DNA of 64,000 bases from Stackebrandtia nassauensis DSM 44728 (GCF_000024545.1 NC_013947.1:2790001-2854000), one strand, 5' to 3'. Shown: positions 17,353 to 26,496, counted from the stretch's first letter. Numbers and translations: made by a program. Notes: generated from the letters alone by a model not told the origin.

Positions 17353-19704
17353 CTACGCCAAGCCCGCTCGCCGCAGTGCCTCGGCCATCGCGCCCTGCGG
17401 CTCGGACTGCTTGCCGCCGTCACGCCCGCGCGGCTTGCCGCCGCCCTTACGGTTGTCCTTGCCGCCCTTGCGATCGCCCTTGCCGCGCTTGTTGCCGTCG
17501 GACTGCTTCGGCGGCTTCGCCTCGGCCTTGTCCTGCAACCGCATCGTCAGCGAGATCCGCTTGCGCGCCTCGTCGACCTCCAGCACCCGCACCTTCACAA
17601 TGTCACCCGGCTTGGCCACATCCCGGGGATCGGCCACATAGTCGTTCGACATCGCCGAGATGTGCACCAGACCATCCTGATGCACCCCCACGTCGACGAA
17701 GGCCCCGAAGGCCGCCACGTTCGTGACCGTGCCCTCCAGCACCATCCCCGGCGCCAGGTCGGACAGCTTCTCCACGCCCTCGGCGAACACCGCGGTCTTG
17801 AACTCCGGCCGCGGGTCCCGCCCCGGCTTGTCCAGTTCGGACAGGATGTCGGTCACGGTCGGCAGACCGAAGGTCTCGTCCACGAAGTCCTGCGGCTTCA
17901 CCGACCCCAGCACCGACCGGTTGCCGATCAGCCCGCTGACGTCGCTGCCGGTGGCCTGCGCGATCCGCCGCACCACCGGATACGCCTCCGGGTGCACCGC
18001 CGAGGAGTCCAACGGGTCAACCCCGTCCCGGATCCGCAGGAAGCCCGCGCACTGCTCGAAAGCCTTGGGCCCCAACCGAGCCACATCCTGCAACCCCTTG
18101 CGCGACGTGAACGCGCCCGCCGTGTCGCGGTGCGCCACGATGTTGTCGGCCAGCGCCGAACTGATACCCGACACCCGCGCCAACAGTGGCGCCGAAGCCG
18201 TGTTGAGGTCCACGCCAACGCCGTTGACGCAGTCCTCCACGACGGCGTCCAGACTGTGCGACAGCTTGTGCTCGGCCAGATCGTGCTGATACTGACCCAC
18301 CCCGATGGACTTCGGATCGATCTTCACCAGCTCCGCCAACGGATCCTGCAACCGCCGCGCGATCGACACCGCGCCCCGGATCGAAACGTCCAGTTCGGGC
18401 AGTTCCCTCGAAGCGTAGGCCGAGGCCGAATACACCGACGCCCCCGCCTCGGACACCATCACCTTGGTCAGCTGATGCCCCTTGGCCAACTTCACCAGGT
18501 CACCGGCGAGCTTGTCGGTCTCCCGCGACGCGGTCCCGTTGCCGATCGCGATGAGCTCCACATTGTGCCGTTTCACCAGCGCCGCCAACGTCGCCAGCGC
18601 CTCGTCCCACCGATTCTGCGGCTGATGCGGATAGATCGTCGCGGTGTCGACGACCTTGCCGGTCGCATCCACGACGGCGACCTTCACCCCGGTACGGAAC
18701 CCCGGGTCCAGCCCCAGCGTTGTCCGGGTCCCCGCGGGAGCAGCCAGCAGCAGATCCCGCAGGTTCGCGGCGAACACGCTCACCGCCTCGTCCTCGGCCG
18801 CCTGCCACAACCGCACCCGCGTGTCGACGGCCAAGCCGACGCTCACCCGAGTCCGCCAGGCCCACCGCACCGAGTCCAGCAGCCACCTGTCGGCAGGCCG
18901 CCCTCGATCGGCGATCCCGAACCGCGCCGCGATCTCACGCTCATAGTCACTGGGCCCCACGCTCGCGGCGTCGTCCTCGGCCGAGGCCTCCAGCGACAGC
19001 GTCAGGACCTCCTCCTTCTCACCCCGGAACAGCGCCAGCACCCGGTGCGAGGGCAGCTTCCCGAACGGCTCGGCGAACTCGAAGTAGTCGGAGTACTTGG
19101 CGCCCTCGGTCTCCTTGCCCTCGCGCACCTTCGAGGTGATGTGCCCCTGCTTCCACATCCGCTCCCGCAACTGCCCGATCAGGTCCGCGTCCTCGGCGAA
19201 CCGCTCGGTCAGGATCGCCCGCGCCCCGGCCAGCGCCGCCTCAGCGTCGGCGACCCCCTTGTCGGCGTCCACGAACTCGGCAGCGGTCGCCGCCGGATCC
19301 AGACTCGCGTCGCCCAACAACCGCTCCGCCAACGGCTCCAGCCCGGCCTCCCGCGCGATCTGGGCCTTGGTCCGCCGCTTCGGCTTGTACGGCAGATACA
19401 GGTCCTCCAACCGCGCCTTGGTCTCGGCGGACATGATCTGCCCCCGCAACTCGTCGGTCAGCTTGCCCTGCTTGTCAATCTCATCCAGAATGGACGCACG
19501 CCGCTCGTGCAACTCCCGCAGGTACCGCAACCGCTCCTCGAGCGTGCGCAACTGCGCGTCGTCCAGGGTCCCGGTGGCCTCCTTGCGGTACCGGGCGATG
19601 AACGGCACGGTCGCTCCGGAGTCGAGCAGGTCCACGGCGGCGGCCACCTGCCGCTCACCCACGCCCAGCTCGGTGGCGATGGCCTCATTGATGTCGACGG
19701 TCAT
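17353..19704 (-). CDS. tex: Tex family S1-domain RNA-binding protein
   Basis: A 783-residue homologue of the bacterial transcription accessory protein Tex, a nucleic-acid-binding factor related to the core of eukaryotic Spt6. The order matches: N-terminal helical region with [22 protein letters not shown], a YqgF/RNase H-like domain ([18 protein letters not shown]), helix-hairpin-helix repeats ([19 protein letters not shown]), and a C-terminal S1 domain ([28 protein letters not shown]). A Lys/Gly-rich disordered tail ends in [18 protein letters not shown] precedes the ATG. Length is normal. Confidence 0.95.
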   Translation of the reverse strand: MTVDINEAIATELGVGERQVAAAVDLLDSGATVPFIARYRKEATGTLDDAQLRTLEERLRYLRELHERRASILDEIDKQGKLTDELRGQIMSAETKARLEDLYLPYKPKRRTKAQIAREAGLEPLAERLLGDASLDPAATAAEFVDADKGVADAEAALAGARAILTERFAEDADLIGQLRERMWKQGHITSKVREGKETEGAKYSDYFEFAEPFGKLPSHRVLALFRGEKEEVLTLSLEASAEDDAASVGPSDYEREIAARFGIADRGRPADRWLLDSVRWAWRTRVSVGLAVDTRVRLWQAAEDEAVSVFAANLRDLLLAAPAGTRTTLGLDPGFRTGVKVAVVDATGKVVDTATIYPHQPQNRWDEALATLAALVKRHNVELIAIGNGTASRETDKLAGDLVKLAKGHQLTKVMVSEAGASVYSASAYASRELPELDVSIRGAVSIARRLQDPLAELVKIDPKSIGVGQYQHDLAEHKLSHSLDAVVEDCVNGVGVDLNTASAPLLARVSGISSALADNIVAHRDTAGAFTSRKGLQDVARLGPKAFEQCAGFLRIRDGVDPLDSSAVHPEAYPVVRRIAQATGSDVSGLIGNRSVLGSVKPQDFVDETFGLPTVTDILSELDKPGRDPRPEFKTAVFAEGVEKLSDLAPGMVLEGTVTNVAAFGAFVDVGVHQDGLVHISAMSNDYVADPRDVAKPGDIVKVRVLEVDEARKRISLTMRLQDKAEAKPPKQSDGNKRGKGDRKGGKDNRKGGGKPRGRDGGKQSEPQGAMAEALRRAGLA

Positions 19705-19791
19705 GGTGGTCCCCTCCGCGGGTGGTCAGTCCGAGCAACGATTGTGCACGGTGCCGTTCAACGCCCCGACGCCAACCCAAGCCCCGCCCGC

Positions 19792-20301
19792 TCACAGATC
19801 GAACAGGGTGGGAGGCATGGCCCCCTCCATGGTCAGCAACCGCCGCTTCGTCTCCACCTGAGTCCCCCCACTCCCGGCGAACCCCCCGATCCCGCCATCC
19901 GCCGCGATAACCCGATGACAAGGCACAACGACCGGAATCGGATTCCCCGCCATAATGCCGCCCACCGCCCTCGCCCCGTCCGGCCGCCCGGCCAAAGCCG
20001 CCAACTCCCCATAACTGACGGTGTCCCCGTACCCGACCTTCTCCCACAGCACCCGCCGCACCTCCAGAGCCCACCCCTCACTCAGCCCCCAGTCCAACGG
20101 CACCTCGAACACCCGCCGCCCCCCACCGAAGTACTCCTCCAACTGCCCCCGCACAACCCCCAACAACTCCCGGGCCCCCACCGAGCCCGCCACCACTTCA
20201 CCCTCCCCAAACGACACCCGCCGCAACCCCACCTCCGAAGCCGCGAACCACAGCGGCCCAATAGGAGTGTTCACGTTCACCGAAGCCATCTCACCAGTCA
20301 T
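19792..20301 (-). CDS. ogt: Methylated-DNA--protein-cysteine S-methyltransferase (Ogt)
   Basis: A suicide DNA-repair enzyme that transfers alkyl groups from O6-alkylguanine (or O4-alkylthymine) to its own cysteine. The acceptor motif PVVVPCHRV is intact, preceded by the helix-turn-helix RAVGGIMAGNPIP and followed by GGFAGSGGTQVETKRRLL. Two starts are possible, at 20301 (MTGEMASV) and 20289; the Shine-Dalgarno evidence is weak for both, and 20301 is listed. The product is 170 residues, of normal size. The coding strand is strikingly G-rich (C-rich on the plus strand) compared with neighbours, which may reflect amelioration or acquisition. Confidence 0.9.
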   Translation of the reverse strand: MTGEMASVNVNTPIGPLWFAASEVGLRRVSFGEGEVVAGSVGARELLGVVRGQLEEYFGGGRRVFEVPLDWGLSEGWALEVRRVLWEKVGYGDTVSYGELAALAGRPDGARAVGGIMAGNPIPVVVPCHRVIAADGGIGGFAGSGGTQVETKRRLLTMEGAMPPTLFDL

Positions 20302-20421
20302 CCGCCCATAATGCGCCACCCCTACGACACCAACCCCATACCCCAGTTGCGAGCCCTCCGGGGCGTGAGTTAAAGTTCTCTCCGTTGCCGACACGGGATA
20401 ACAAACCCGGAGTCAGCACAC

Positions 20422-20494
20422 GCGGACGTAGCGCAGCTGGTAGCGCGACACCTTGCCAAGGTGTAGGTCGCGGGTTCGAACCCCGTCGTCCGCT
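20422..20494 (+). tRNA. tRNA-Gly (GCC)
   Basis: A cloverleaf with a 7-bp acceptor stem (GCGGACG with CGTCCGC), an anticodon stem ACACC/GGTGT with GCC at 20455-20457, and a TTCGAAC T-loop. The 3' CCA is not encoded. It is the first of three tRNAs in a row. Confidence 0.97.
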
Positions 20495-20540
20495 CGGAGG
20501 TCGGACACAAGTGCCCGACAAAAGCGGCTTAACAGCCTGC

Positions 20541-20611
20541 GGTGGAGTGGCCGAGAGGCGAGGCAGCGGCCTGCAAAGCCGTTTACACGGGTTCAAATCC
20601 CGTCTCCACCT
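20541..20611 (+). tRNA. tRNA-Cys (GCA)
   Basis: The acceptor stem GGTGGAG pairs with CTCCACC, the anticodon GCA is at 20573-20575, and the T-loop is TTCAAAT. CCA is not encoded. It lies 46 bases after tRNA-Gly. Confidence 0.97.
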
Positions 20612-20623
20612 CGGAGTTTCCCC

Positions 20624-20698
20624 GGACGTTTAGCTCAGCGGGAGAGCGTTTCCCTGACACGGAAAAGGTCACAGGTTCAAATCCTGTAACGTCCACCA
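20624..20698 (+). tRNA. tRNA-Val (GAC)
   Basis: The acceptor stem GGACGTT pairs with AACGTCC, the anticodon GAC is at 20656-20658, and the T-loop is TTCAAAT. Unlike its two neighbours it encodes the terminal CCA (20696-20698). Only 12 bases separate it from tRNA-Cys, so the three are probably processed from one transcript. Confidence 0.97.
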
Positions 20699-20709
20699 AG
20701 GCTAATCTG

Positions 20710-20744
20710 AAACATGGTCTGCGGAATGCGGGCCATGTTTTTTT
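20710..20744 (+). terminator. Terminator of the tRNA array
   Basis: The stem AAACATGG/CCATGTTT (20710-20717 with 20733-20740) runs into seven T residues, an intrinsic terminator 12 bases after tRNA-Val. Confidence 0.85.
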
Positions 20745-20946
20745 GTGGGATTCCCGGTGTTCTCCGACAAATTTGCGCAGCGGTGTGGACGTCTGCGCTG
20801 TGTCCGGCGTGTGGCCATTCTGTTCATTTCGCTGCGGCGACCGACTGTATGCGGCTGCATGTGCGGTGCCGTGTGCGGGTGACGGACACCATGACGAGGT
20901 GGCGCGACCACTTTGGTCCGCCACGAGAACACCTCTAGGAGGAAGT

Positions 20947-21087
20947 GTGAGTATTCGTCGTTCCCTGGTTGCCGCGGCATTCGCGATTGCGGTTGTTCTG
21001 GCGGTAAGCGCGCCAGCAATTGCGTCACTGTCGGACTCCGGCGTGGCGGTTGCTCAAGACTGCATACCGGAGAAGTGCGGTAAGTAG
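20947..21087 (+). CDS. Small secreted two-cysteine peptide, 46 aa
   Basis: A GTG start with AGGAGGA about 6 bases upstream opens a 46-codon gene. Residues 1-26 form a strong signal peptide (SIRRSLVAAAFAIAVVLAV then APAIA). The mature end is short, with two cysteines, Cys39 and Cys44, in QDCIPEKCGK. Possible cleavage sites are after AIA (26) or after AVA (36); the second would free a ten-residue peptide with N-terminal Gln and one disulfide. I recognise no family. Earlier in-frame starts run through the tRNA genes and were rejected. A perfect 11-bp hairpin follows the stop. A two-component system lies convergent downstream. A secreted signal or toxin precursor is possible, but the function is unknown. 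Confidence 0.6.
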   Translation: MSIRRSLVAAAFAIAVVLAVSAPAIASLSDSGVAVAQDCIPEKCGK

Positions 21088-21099
21088 TAACTTCTTGCG

Positions 21100-21135
21100 C
21101 CGCCGCGACGTTGCAGTGACATGCCGTCGCGGCGG
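21100..21135 (+). terminator. Hairpin after the small secreted peptide gene
   Basis: A perfect 11-bp stem (21100-21110 with 21125-21135) with a 14-base loop, 12 bases after the stop codon. There is no T-tract. Confidence 0.6.
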
Positions 21136-21249
21136 TCGCCAGCCCGAGCGCTCCCAGCAGCCGCGCCTTATTGATGGCGATGGCCAACGAGGCAACAATG
21201 CAGCAGCCCGGCGGGGAAGTTGTGGTTGGCGACCGGCCGCAAAAGAGAA
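21136..21249. other. Intergenic stretch with no gene seen
   Basis: Between the peptide hairpin and the kinase terminator I see no supported coding frame. Codon bias and start signals are absent on both strands, and the short frames cross hairpins. Confidence 0.5.
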
Positions 21250-21270
21250 GGACCTTTAGGCTGAAGGTCC
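21241..21270 (-). terminator. Terminator of the two-component operon
   Basis: On the minus strand the stem GGACCTT/AAGGTCC (7-base loop) is followed by TTCTCTTTT, 130 bases beyond the kinase stop. Confidence 0.65.
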
Positions 21271-21399
21271 CTGTTTGCTTGCGCAGCAAGGCATTTCGCG
21301 TCTGTCTCGCCACAGTGGCGACAAAGTTCGCAATGGTCGAGAGTACAAACTGCATGGGGGACACCGCCGCACCAGGCGGGCGGGCCCTCTGTCAGTCGC

Positions 21400-22527
21400 T
21401 CAGTTCATCGACTTCAGCGGCATGCGCAGTGCGACCCGCCATCCGCGCTCGTCCGTCGGGCCTGCTTCGAGTGTTCCTCCCAGCAGTTCCGCTCGCTGTT
21501 TGAGGCCGATCAGTCCGTGTTTCGCGCTCGGCAGCGGCACTACCGGCCGATTTGGTGCCGCGTTGATGACCTCGGTCAGTACGACGCCGTCGTCTTGGGT
21601 GACGTGGATGCGGACCGCGGCGCCGGGGGCGTGCTTGCGGGCGTTGGTCAGGGCCTCTTGCACGGTGCGGTAGATCGCCCGTTGCATCGGCGGGTTCAAC
21701 TCGGGAAGCGGTCCCGTTTGCAGTTGCGTCTCCATACCGGCGTTGTGCACCAGTTTGCCCAGCTGGTCGAGTGTGGGCTGTGGTGCCAGACTGGTGTCTC
21801 CGCCGCCTCCGGCGCGCAGCACGCTCACCATGTACCGCAGCTCGTCCAGGGTGCGTGTCGCCAGCGTCCGGATCGTGTCGGCCTCTCGCGCGACCGGCTC
21901 CTGGGCGCTGACCTGCAATGCTCCGGCTCTTACCGCGATCAGGCTCACTTGGTGCGAGACGACGTCGTGCATCTCCCTGGCGAGGTGGGCGCGCTCCTGT
22001 GCCAGCACCTTCTGCGTGGTCAGCGCCTGTTCGTGTTCGCGGACTTCGTTGATCTCATCGAGTCGCTTCGACAGCTCCTGCTTGGTCTGCACCAGTTGGC
22101 CAAGGAATACCGCAGCGCCGGCGGGAGCCAGTGAGTACACGCCCCATACCGGCCAGGACGATTCGGCCAGGATGTCGTCGCCACCCCACCATGGTGCGAT
22201 CGTCAAGCCCGCGTAGACCAGGGCGCATCCGCTCAGCAGCCACCGGCTCCGTGTCTGGCACGCGACCGTGAACAGCGCGATGAGCGATGCTGCGGACTGA
22301 CCCGTGAGCAACGGCATGGGCAGGGTGGCGATGAAGACGGCCAACGGGAATCGGCGGCGCAGGGCCAGCGCGAGCACTCCGGTCACCAGGAGGATGTCGT
22401 CCCACCAGTTCCCGGGCATGTGGTTGAACCACAGGTCGGCTGCGGCCACGGCGATGAGGGCGGCGTCGAGGAGGACGGCGGGCCAGCGTGAGCCTGAGCT
22501 CCACCAGGATCGTGGGGCCGCGTTCAT
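21400..22527 (-). CDS. Sensor histidine kinase, HisKA_3 (NarL/LiaS type)
   Basis: A 375-residue membrane kinase. Four to five hydrophobic helices in residues 17-145 with only short loops suggest intramembrane sensing rather than a large extracellular sensor. A coiled-coil linker follows (QTKQELSKRLDEINEVREHEQ), then the dimerisation/phosphoacceptor box LAREMHDVVSHQVSLI with His187, and a HATPase_c domain with EALTNARKH (N box) and GLIGLKQRAELLGGTLEAG (G box). The start overlaps the response regulator stop by 4 bases. The neighbouring duplicated DUF418 genes are the likely regulon. The stimulus is not evident; small secreted peptides or envelope stress are options. Confidence 0.92.
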   Translation of the reverse strand: MNAAPRSWWSSGSRWPAVLLDAALIAVAAADLWFNHMPGNWWDDILLVTGVLALALRRRFPLAVFIATLPMPLLTGQSAASLIALFTVACQTRSRWLLSGCALVYAGLTIAPWWGGDDILAESSWPVWGVYSLAPAGAAVFLGQLVQTKQELSKRLDEINEVREHEQALTTQKVLAQERAHLAREMHDVVSHQVSLIAVRAGALQVSAQEPVAREADTIRTLATRTLDELRYMVSVLRAGGGGDTSLAPQPTLDQLGKLVHNAGMETQLQTGPLPELNPPMQRAIYRTVQEALTNARKHAPGAAVRIHVTQDDGVVLTEVINAAPNRPVVPLPSAKHGLIGLKQRAELLGGTLEAGPTDERGWRVALRMPLKSMN

Positions 22528-23183
22528 CGTTGCTCGTCCTTGTCGAGCAGGCCCGCGCGCTCGGCCAGCAGCGCGGCCTGGACCCGGTTGGCCACTTCGA
22601 GTTTGGCGAGGATCGCCGAGACGTGGTCTTTGACTGTGCCGACACCGAGATAGAGGCGGGCGGCGATGTCGGCGTTGGACAGCCCGTCGGCGAGGTGCAC
22701 GAGGACGGCCCGCTCCCGGTCGGTCAAGGTGTCGATGAGGGCGGTGTCGGCGGATTGTCTGCGGGTTGACGCGAGGTAGCCGTCCACGACGGTGGAGGTG
22801 ACTTTCGGGGACAGCACCACGCCGTTGGCGGCGAGCGTGCGCACCTGCAGGGCCAGGTGGTCAGGCGCGGTGTCCTTGAGCAGGAATCCGGCCGCGCCCC
22901 GGTGAAGGGCGGCGGCGACGTACTCGTCGTTGTCGAAGGTGGTGAGCATGGCGACCACGGGCGGTGAAGGCTTCGACAGCATGCGGTCGAGCACGGTCAG
23001 ACCATCCACATCGGGCATACGGATGTCGAGCAGGACGATGTCGGGACGCAGCCGCTCGGTCTCGGTCACCGCGCGGGCGCCGGTGACCGCGCCGACCACC
23101 TCGATGTCGGGCGCGGCGTTGAGTATGAGCTCGATGCCGCTGCGGATCAGTGCCTCGTCGTCGACGATCATTACCCGGATCAC
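22524..23183 (-). CDS. Response regulator, NarL/FixJ type
   Basis: A 219-residue regulator. The receiver domain has the acidic pair at Asp8-Asp9, the phosphoacceptor Asp53 (IVLLDIRMPDVDG), the switch Thr in MLTTFDND, and the Lys in LLKDTAP. A LuxR-type HTH occupies about residues 147-210 (LTDRERAVLVHLADGLSNADIAARL, then VGTVKDHVSAIL). It is first in the operon and overlaps the kinase gene by 4 bases. It diverges from the first DUF418 gene. A palindrome-rich element in the shared promoter also occurs upstream of the second DUF418 gene, so it is a natural candidate binding site. Confidence 0.93.
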   Translation of the reverse strand: MIRVMIVDDEALIRSGIELILNAAPDIEVVGAVTGARAVTETERLRPDIVLLDIRMPDVDGLTVLDRMLSKPSPPVVAMLTTFDNDEYVAAALHRGAAGFLLKDTAPDHLALQVRTLAANGVVLSPKVTSTVVDGYLASTRRQSADTALIDTLTDRERAVLVHLADGLSNADIAARLYLGVGTVKDHVSAILAKLEVANRVQAALLAERAGLLDKDEQR

Positions 23184-23272
23184 GGCTGCTCCTCGCTTGT
23201 CAGTGACACGGGTTGATTCGTAGCACGTCCGGGCGCGGCCATGCTCGGTTCGCGGCAGCTCCGCGAGGTTTT

Positions 23273-23314
23273 CCGCCGGTCGGCGGGGTCCTTCGGTCGA
23301 TCGGCGGGTGAGCG
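23273..23314. promoter_or_regulatory. Palindromic element in the RR/DUF418-A divergent promoter
   Basis: The element opens with the 14-bp palindrome CCGCCG-GT-CGGCGG and ends in CGATCGGCGGG. A degenerate copy lies upstream of the second DUF418 gene (25062-25104), sharing CCGCCGGTCGG and CGATCGGCG. Confidence 0.5.
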
Positions 23315-23409
23315 ATCCCTGCTAGGAGGGAGCGGTTCCCGCCGTCTGCGGTAGCGCGGCGGACCTTCGCCGGATGGGAAGTGCGCTCGCGCCGCCGCAG
23401 GCTGAATCC

Positions 23410-24714
23410 ATGACTGACACCGACACTGTGCGGAGCGAGCGGACGCTGCGGCCGTTCCGCACCGACCGCGAGACGCCGCCCCAACCGAAACCGCAGCGAG
23501 GTGGCGCACTCGGTCGAGTGCTCGGGCTCGACCTGGCCCGCGCGCTGGCGATCTTCGGCATGTTCTACGCGCACGTGGGGCCGATGCAGGAGTTCAAGAA
23601 TCCCGTGGTCAACACGATCATGCAGATTCCGCACGGCCGAGCGTCGGCGCTGTTCGCGGTCCTGGCCGGTTTGTCGCTGGTCCTGCTCGCGGGCGGTCGC
23701 CGACCGCTGCCTGCGCTCGAACGACGGCAGCGGATCGTGAAGATCGTCATCCGGGCGCTCCTGCTGATCGCCCTCGGTACGGCCCTGACGCTGTGGCTGC
23801 ACACCGACATCGTCATCCTGGCGTTCTACGGCCTGTTCTTTCTGCTCGCGCTGCCGTTCGTGCGGTGCGGTGTCAAGACACTGGCGGTCCTCTCGGCCGC
23901 GTTCGCGGTCGTCGGCTCGGTGGTCTTCTACTGGATCGCCATGGCGCAGCCGTCCTTCGTCACCGCTTTGAACGCGCATGACCCGATCACCCGCATGGGC
24001 GCGGACGGCCTCGGCCGGCTCCTGTTCACCGGCCTCTACCCGGCCGTCCCGTGGCTGGCGTACATCTTCGCGGGCATGGCGATCGCCAAGCTCGACCTGT
24101 CCGCCAAGCGGGTGCGTATCGGCATGGCCTCGGTCGGTGCCGGACTGGGCCTGGCCGGTTACGGACTCTCGTGGGTGCTTCAGAAGGTCTTGTTCGCCGG
24201 AGGCGGCATGGGCGGCGGATCCGGTTCCTCCGGTTCGAGTACGGCGTCGACTTCGACGGCCTCGGGCTCATCCGGGATGAGTGGTTCGTCCGGCACGTGG
24301 TCCGATTCGATGAGCGGATTCGATCCGTGGTCGTCGGACATGCTGCAGTTCCTGCTTTCGGCTTCTCCGCACTCAGGCACCGCGTTCGAGCTGCTGGGCA
24401 ATATCGGTATCGCGATGCTGGTCATCACCGGGTCGGTCGTGCTGCTTGACCGGTCCGCGCTGGCCCAAAAGCTCCTGGCGCCGGTCACGGCGGCCGGTGC
24501 GATGTCTCTGACCCTGTACGTCGCCCACCTGTGGGCCCTCAATCACGTCCCGTCGAACAGCGACGGCGGCTCAGTCACCGCGGCGCTGGCGGTGTGGGGC
24601 TGGTTCTGCGTGGCGGGCATCGCGTTCGCGTTCGTGTGGTCCCGGTTCTTCAAGCGTGGCCCGCTCGAATACGCGATGCAGTGGGCCACGAGCCCCGCCA
24701 AACTGGTGCGCTGA
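23410..24714 (+). CDS. DUF418-type multispanning membrane protein A
   Basis: A 434-residue membrane protein. [22 protein letters not shown] is the conserved first helix of DUF418/acyltransferase-3-like proteins (heparan-alpha-glucosaminide acetyltransferase superfamily), and about ten more helices follow. [16 protein letters not shown] near the C-terminus is the DUF418 signature. A low-complexity Gly/Ser/Thr-rich loop of about 50 residues sits between helices around 270-320 and is probably extracellular. These proteins are thought to acylate exported molecules, but the family is uncharacterised. The ATG at 23410 is preferred to one 36 bases upstream because the second paralogue then has exactly the same length, 434 residues. 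Confidence 0.85.
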   Translation: MTDTDTVRSERTLRPFRTDRETPPQPKPQRGGALGRVLGLDLARALAIFGMFYAHVGPMQEFKNPVVNTIMQIPHGRASALFAVLAGLSLVLLAGGRRPLPALERRQRIVKIVIRALLLIALGTALTLWLHTDIVILAFYGLFFLLALPFVRCGVKTLAVLSAAFAVVGSVVFYWIAMAQPSFVTALNAHDPITRMGADGLGRLLFTGLYPAVPWLAYIFAGMAIAKLDLSAKRVRIGMASVGAGLGLAGYGLSWVLQKVLFAGGGMGGGSGSSGSSTASTSTASGSSGMSGSSGTWSDSMSGFDPWSSDMLQFLLSASPHSGTAFELLGNIGIAMLVITGSVVLLDRSALAQKLLAPVTAAGAMSLTLYVAHLWALNHVPSNSDGGSVTAALAVWGWFCVAGIAFAFVWSRFFKRGPLEYAMQWATSPAKLVR

Positions 24715-24737
24715 CCGACCGCAGCGCTGTCGCAATG

Positions 24738-24781
24738 GGAAGCCGCTGGACCGGAGCGAGCGCTCCGGTCCAGCGGCTTCC
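24738..24781 (+). terminator. Long perfect hairpin after DUF418-A
   Basis: A 21-bp perfect inverted repeat (24738-24758 with 24761-24781) separated by only two bases, 24 bases after the stop. It ends transcription of the first DUF418 gene before the GNAT remnant. Confidence 0.8.
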
Positions 24782-24805
24782 CTCCAATTGATTCCAGAGA
24801 ACGAC

Positions 24806-25159
24806 ATGACCGCTCCTGACATCGCGCTCGTGTGTGCGGACGACGCCGACCTCTTGTCCTTCCGGAAGGAACTACAGCGGGCGTTCGCCGAAGCGGTAGT
24901 CGGCGGCGCGGTGCTGCAGATCAACGCTCGGGCGCAGCGCAACATCCACTTCTACGTCAACAAGTGCGGGTTCCACATCGTCGAGTTCTTCAATGAACAC
25001 CACCCCGATCCGCACGACCTGCCTGGAGCGGCGGACCGATTCGGTCGGCTGCCGGCTTCCCCCGCCGGTCGGGGTCACAGTTCCCGCCGATCGGCGAGTC
25101 GGATACCGCGTACTGCCGGGTGGTTCGCGCCGTCCCTTCACCACAGAGTGGAGATATGA
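24806..25159 (+). pseudogene. GNAT acetyltransferase remnant with internal deletion
   Basis: The frame opens with a GNAT-like N-terminus ([22 protein letters not shown]) and jumps directly to a GNAT C-terminus ([29 protein letters not shown]). The central acetyl-CoA-binding core (the V-x-x-x-x-R/Q-x-x-G-x-G/A motif) is missing. The tail then runs into non-homologous sequence up to a TGA that overlaps the next start. In intact members roughly 70-80 residues lie between these parts. I infer an in-frame internal deletion and loss of acetyltransferase activity. It sits between the two DUF418 paralogues. Confidence 0.7.
25062..25104 (+). promoter_or_regulatory. Second copy of the DUF418 upstream element
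   Basis: The element contains CCGCCGGTCGG and the perfect 12-bp palindrome CGCCGATCGGCG. It resembles 23273-23314 and lies 52 bases before the second DUF418 start, inside the tail of the GNAT remnant. Confidence 0.45.
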
Positions 25160-26460
25160 CACATTCGCAACTGCCGCAAGAGAAAGCAGCTCCGCAGGAG
25201 CGCGCGTCGCTCTCGCCTCTGAACCCCGGCACGTCCGACGACCCCGCTCCGACCGCTCCCCCTGCGAAAGGGGACGCGTCGATGGGACGCCTCGTCGGCG
25301 TGGACCTGGCTCGGGCGCTGGCCGTGTTCGGCATGTACATCGTGCACGTCGGGCCGATGCTGTCGACCACGAGCGGCGTCGGCAGTTGGATCCGGTACCT
25401 GGCCGACGGGCATTCGTCGGTCCTGTTCGCGACCCTCGCGGGCTTCTCGTTGATGCTCATCGCCGGCCGCAAGGAACCGAAGACCGGCCTGGCCGGACGG
25501 AAGGCGAAGGCGCGCATCGCGATCCGCGCGGTCGTCCTGCTCGCCTTCGGCACGCTCTTGGCGAAGTTCTACGGCGACGTCATCATCATCGGCTTCTACG
25601 GGGTCTACTTCCTCGTCGCCATGCTGTTCCTCAAGCTGAGCGGAAAGACGCTCGCGATCACCGCGGCCGCGCTCGCGATCGTCGGGCCGCAGCTGAAGTT
25701 CGTGCTGAGCCCACTGCTGAGCGGCTCGGTCACGCAGACCGTCGACGCGTACGACCCGCTGGAGAAACTCAGCGGCGTGGGCGTGATCGACCTGTTGATC
25801 ACCGGCTTCTACCCGACGATCCCCTGGATCGCTTTCGTGGTCGCCGGTATGGCCCTGGGACGCGTCGACCTGTCCGCCCCCGCCAACCAGCGGCGCCTGG
25901 CCGCACTCGGCGCCGGGCTCACCGTGGCAGCGTACGGCCTGTCGCTGCTGCTGGCCGGCAAGAACGCGCTGCGAAGCATGGCGGAGGACGGGTCGTCCTC
26001 CGGCTCGGGGTCCTGGTCGGGTTCGGGTTCTGGCTCGTGGTCGGGCTCGTCGAAGCCGCCGATGGACAGCGGGTCGTTCGGCTACCAGCCTTCGGTCAGC
26101 GACCTCTTTGCCGCCGGGCCGCACAGCGGCACCACGTTCGACATCATCGGCAGCGTCGGCATCGCCGTTCTGGTGATCGTGGGGGCCACGTTCCTGATGG
26201 ACCGCCTGCCGCGCCTGCGCCGCCTGATGGCCCCGGTCGTCGCGGTCGGCACGATGTCCCTGACCGCCTATGTCGGCCACTTCGTCATCATGTCGTGGCT
26301 CTCCCTGCCCGGCGGCGGCGTCCGCGGATCCTGGATCCCGGTGCTCACGCTCATCCTCGGAGCGATCGTCTTCGCCGCGATCTGGTCCCGCTTCTTCAAA
26401 CGCGGCCCGCTCGAGTACCTGCTCAACCTCACCACCAAACCGGCCAAGTACGTCAAGTGA
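25156..26460 (+). CDS. DUF418-type multispanning membrane protein B
   Basis: A tandem paralogue of the gene at 23410, also 434 residues. It keeps [21 protein letters not shown] at the first helix, [25 protein letters not shown] in the middle, a Ser/Gly/Trp-rich hydrophilic loop ([14 protein letters not shown]) at the same place as the paralogue, and [16 protein letters not shown] at the end. The ATG follows GTGGAG and overlaps the TGA of the GNAT remnant (ATGA). Duplication followed by divergence, including the low-complexity loop, is the simplest history. An acyltransferase-like role on exported substrates is inferred from the superfamily only. Confidence 0.85.
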   Translation: MTHSQLPQEKAAPQERASLSPLNPGTSDDPAPTAPPAKGDASMGRLVGVDLARALAVFGMYIVHVGPMLSTTSGVGSWIRYLADGHSSVLFATLAGFSLMLIAGRKEPKTGLAGRKAKARIAIRAVVLLAFGTLLAKFYGDVIIIGFYGVYFLVAMLFLKLSGKTLAITAAALAIVGPQLKFVLSPLLSGSVTQTVDAYDPLEKLSGVGVIDLLITGFYPTIPWIAFVVAGMALGRVDLSAPANQRRLAALGAGLTVAAYGLSLLLAGKNALRSMAEDGSSSGSGSWSGSGSGSWSGSSKPPMDSGSFGYQPSVSDLFAAGPHSGTTFDIIGSVGIAVLVIVGATFLMDRLPRLRRLMAPVVAVGTMSLTAYVGHFVIMSWLSLPGGGVRGSWIPVLTLILGAIVFAAIWSRFFKRGPLEYLLNLTTKPAKYVK

Positions 26461-26496
26461 GGCAGCGGAACGCACGGCTGTTGTCCTAAACGGGCA

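Noticed and set aside
17662-20373. 903-codon plus-strand open frame opposite tex and ogt
   Set aside because: It is antisense to two well-conserved genes; its Arg/Gln/Pro-rich composition is the usual high-GC shadow.
20422-20698. tRNA array as an integrated element's attachment site
   Set aside because: No integrase, no repeated tRNA 3' end and no phage or plasmid gene is found downstream within the window.
20542-21087. 181-codon frame ending with the small secreted peptide
   Set aside because: It would translate through tRNA-Cys, tRNA-Val and a terminator. The GTG at 20947 with its own ribosome site explains the coding part.
24220-24310. Ser/Gly-rich repeat in DUF418-A as a frameshift sign
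   Set aside because: The frame is open and membrane helices resume after it; the paralogue has a similar loop at the same position.
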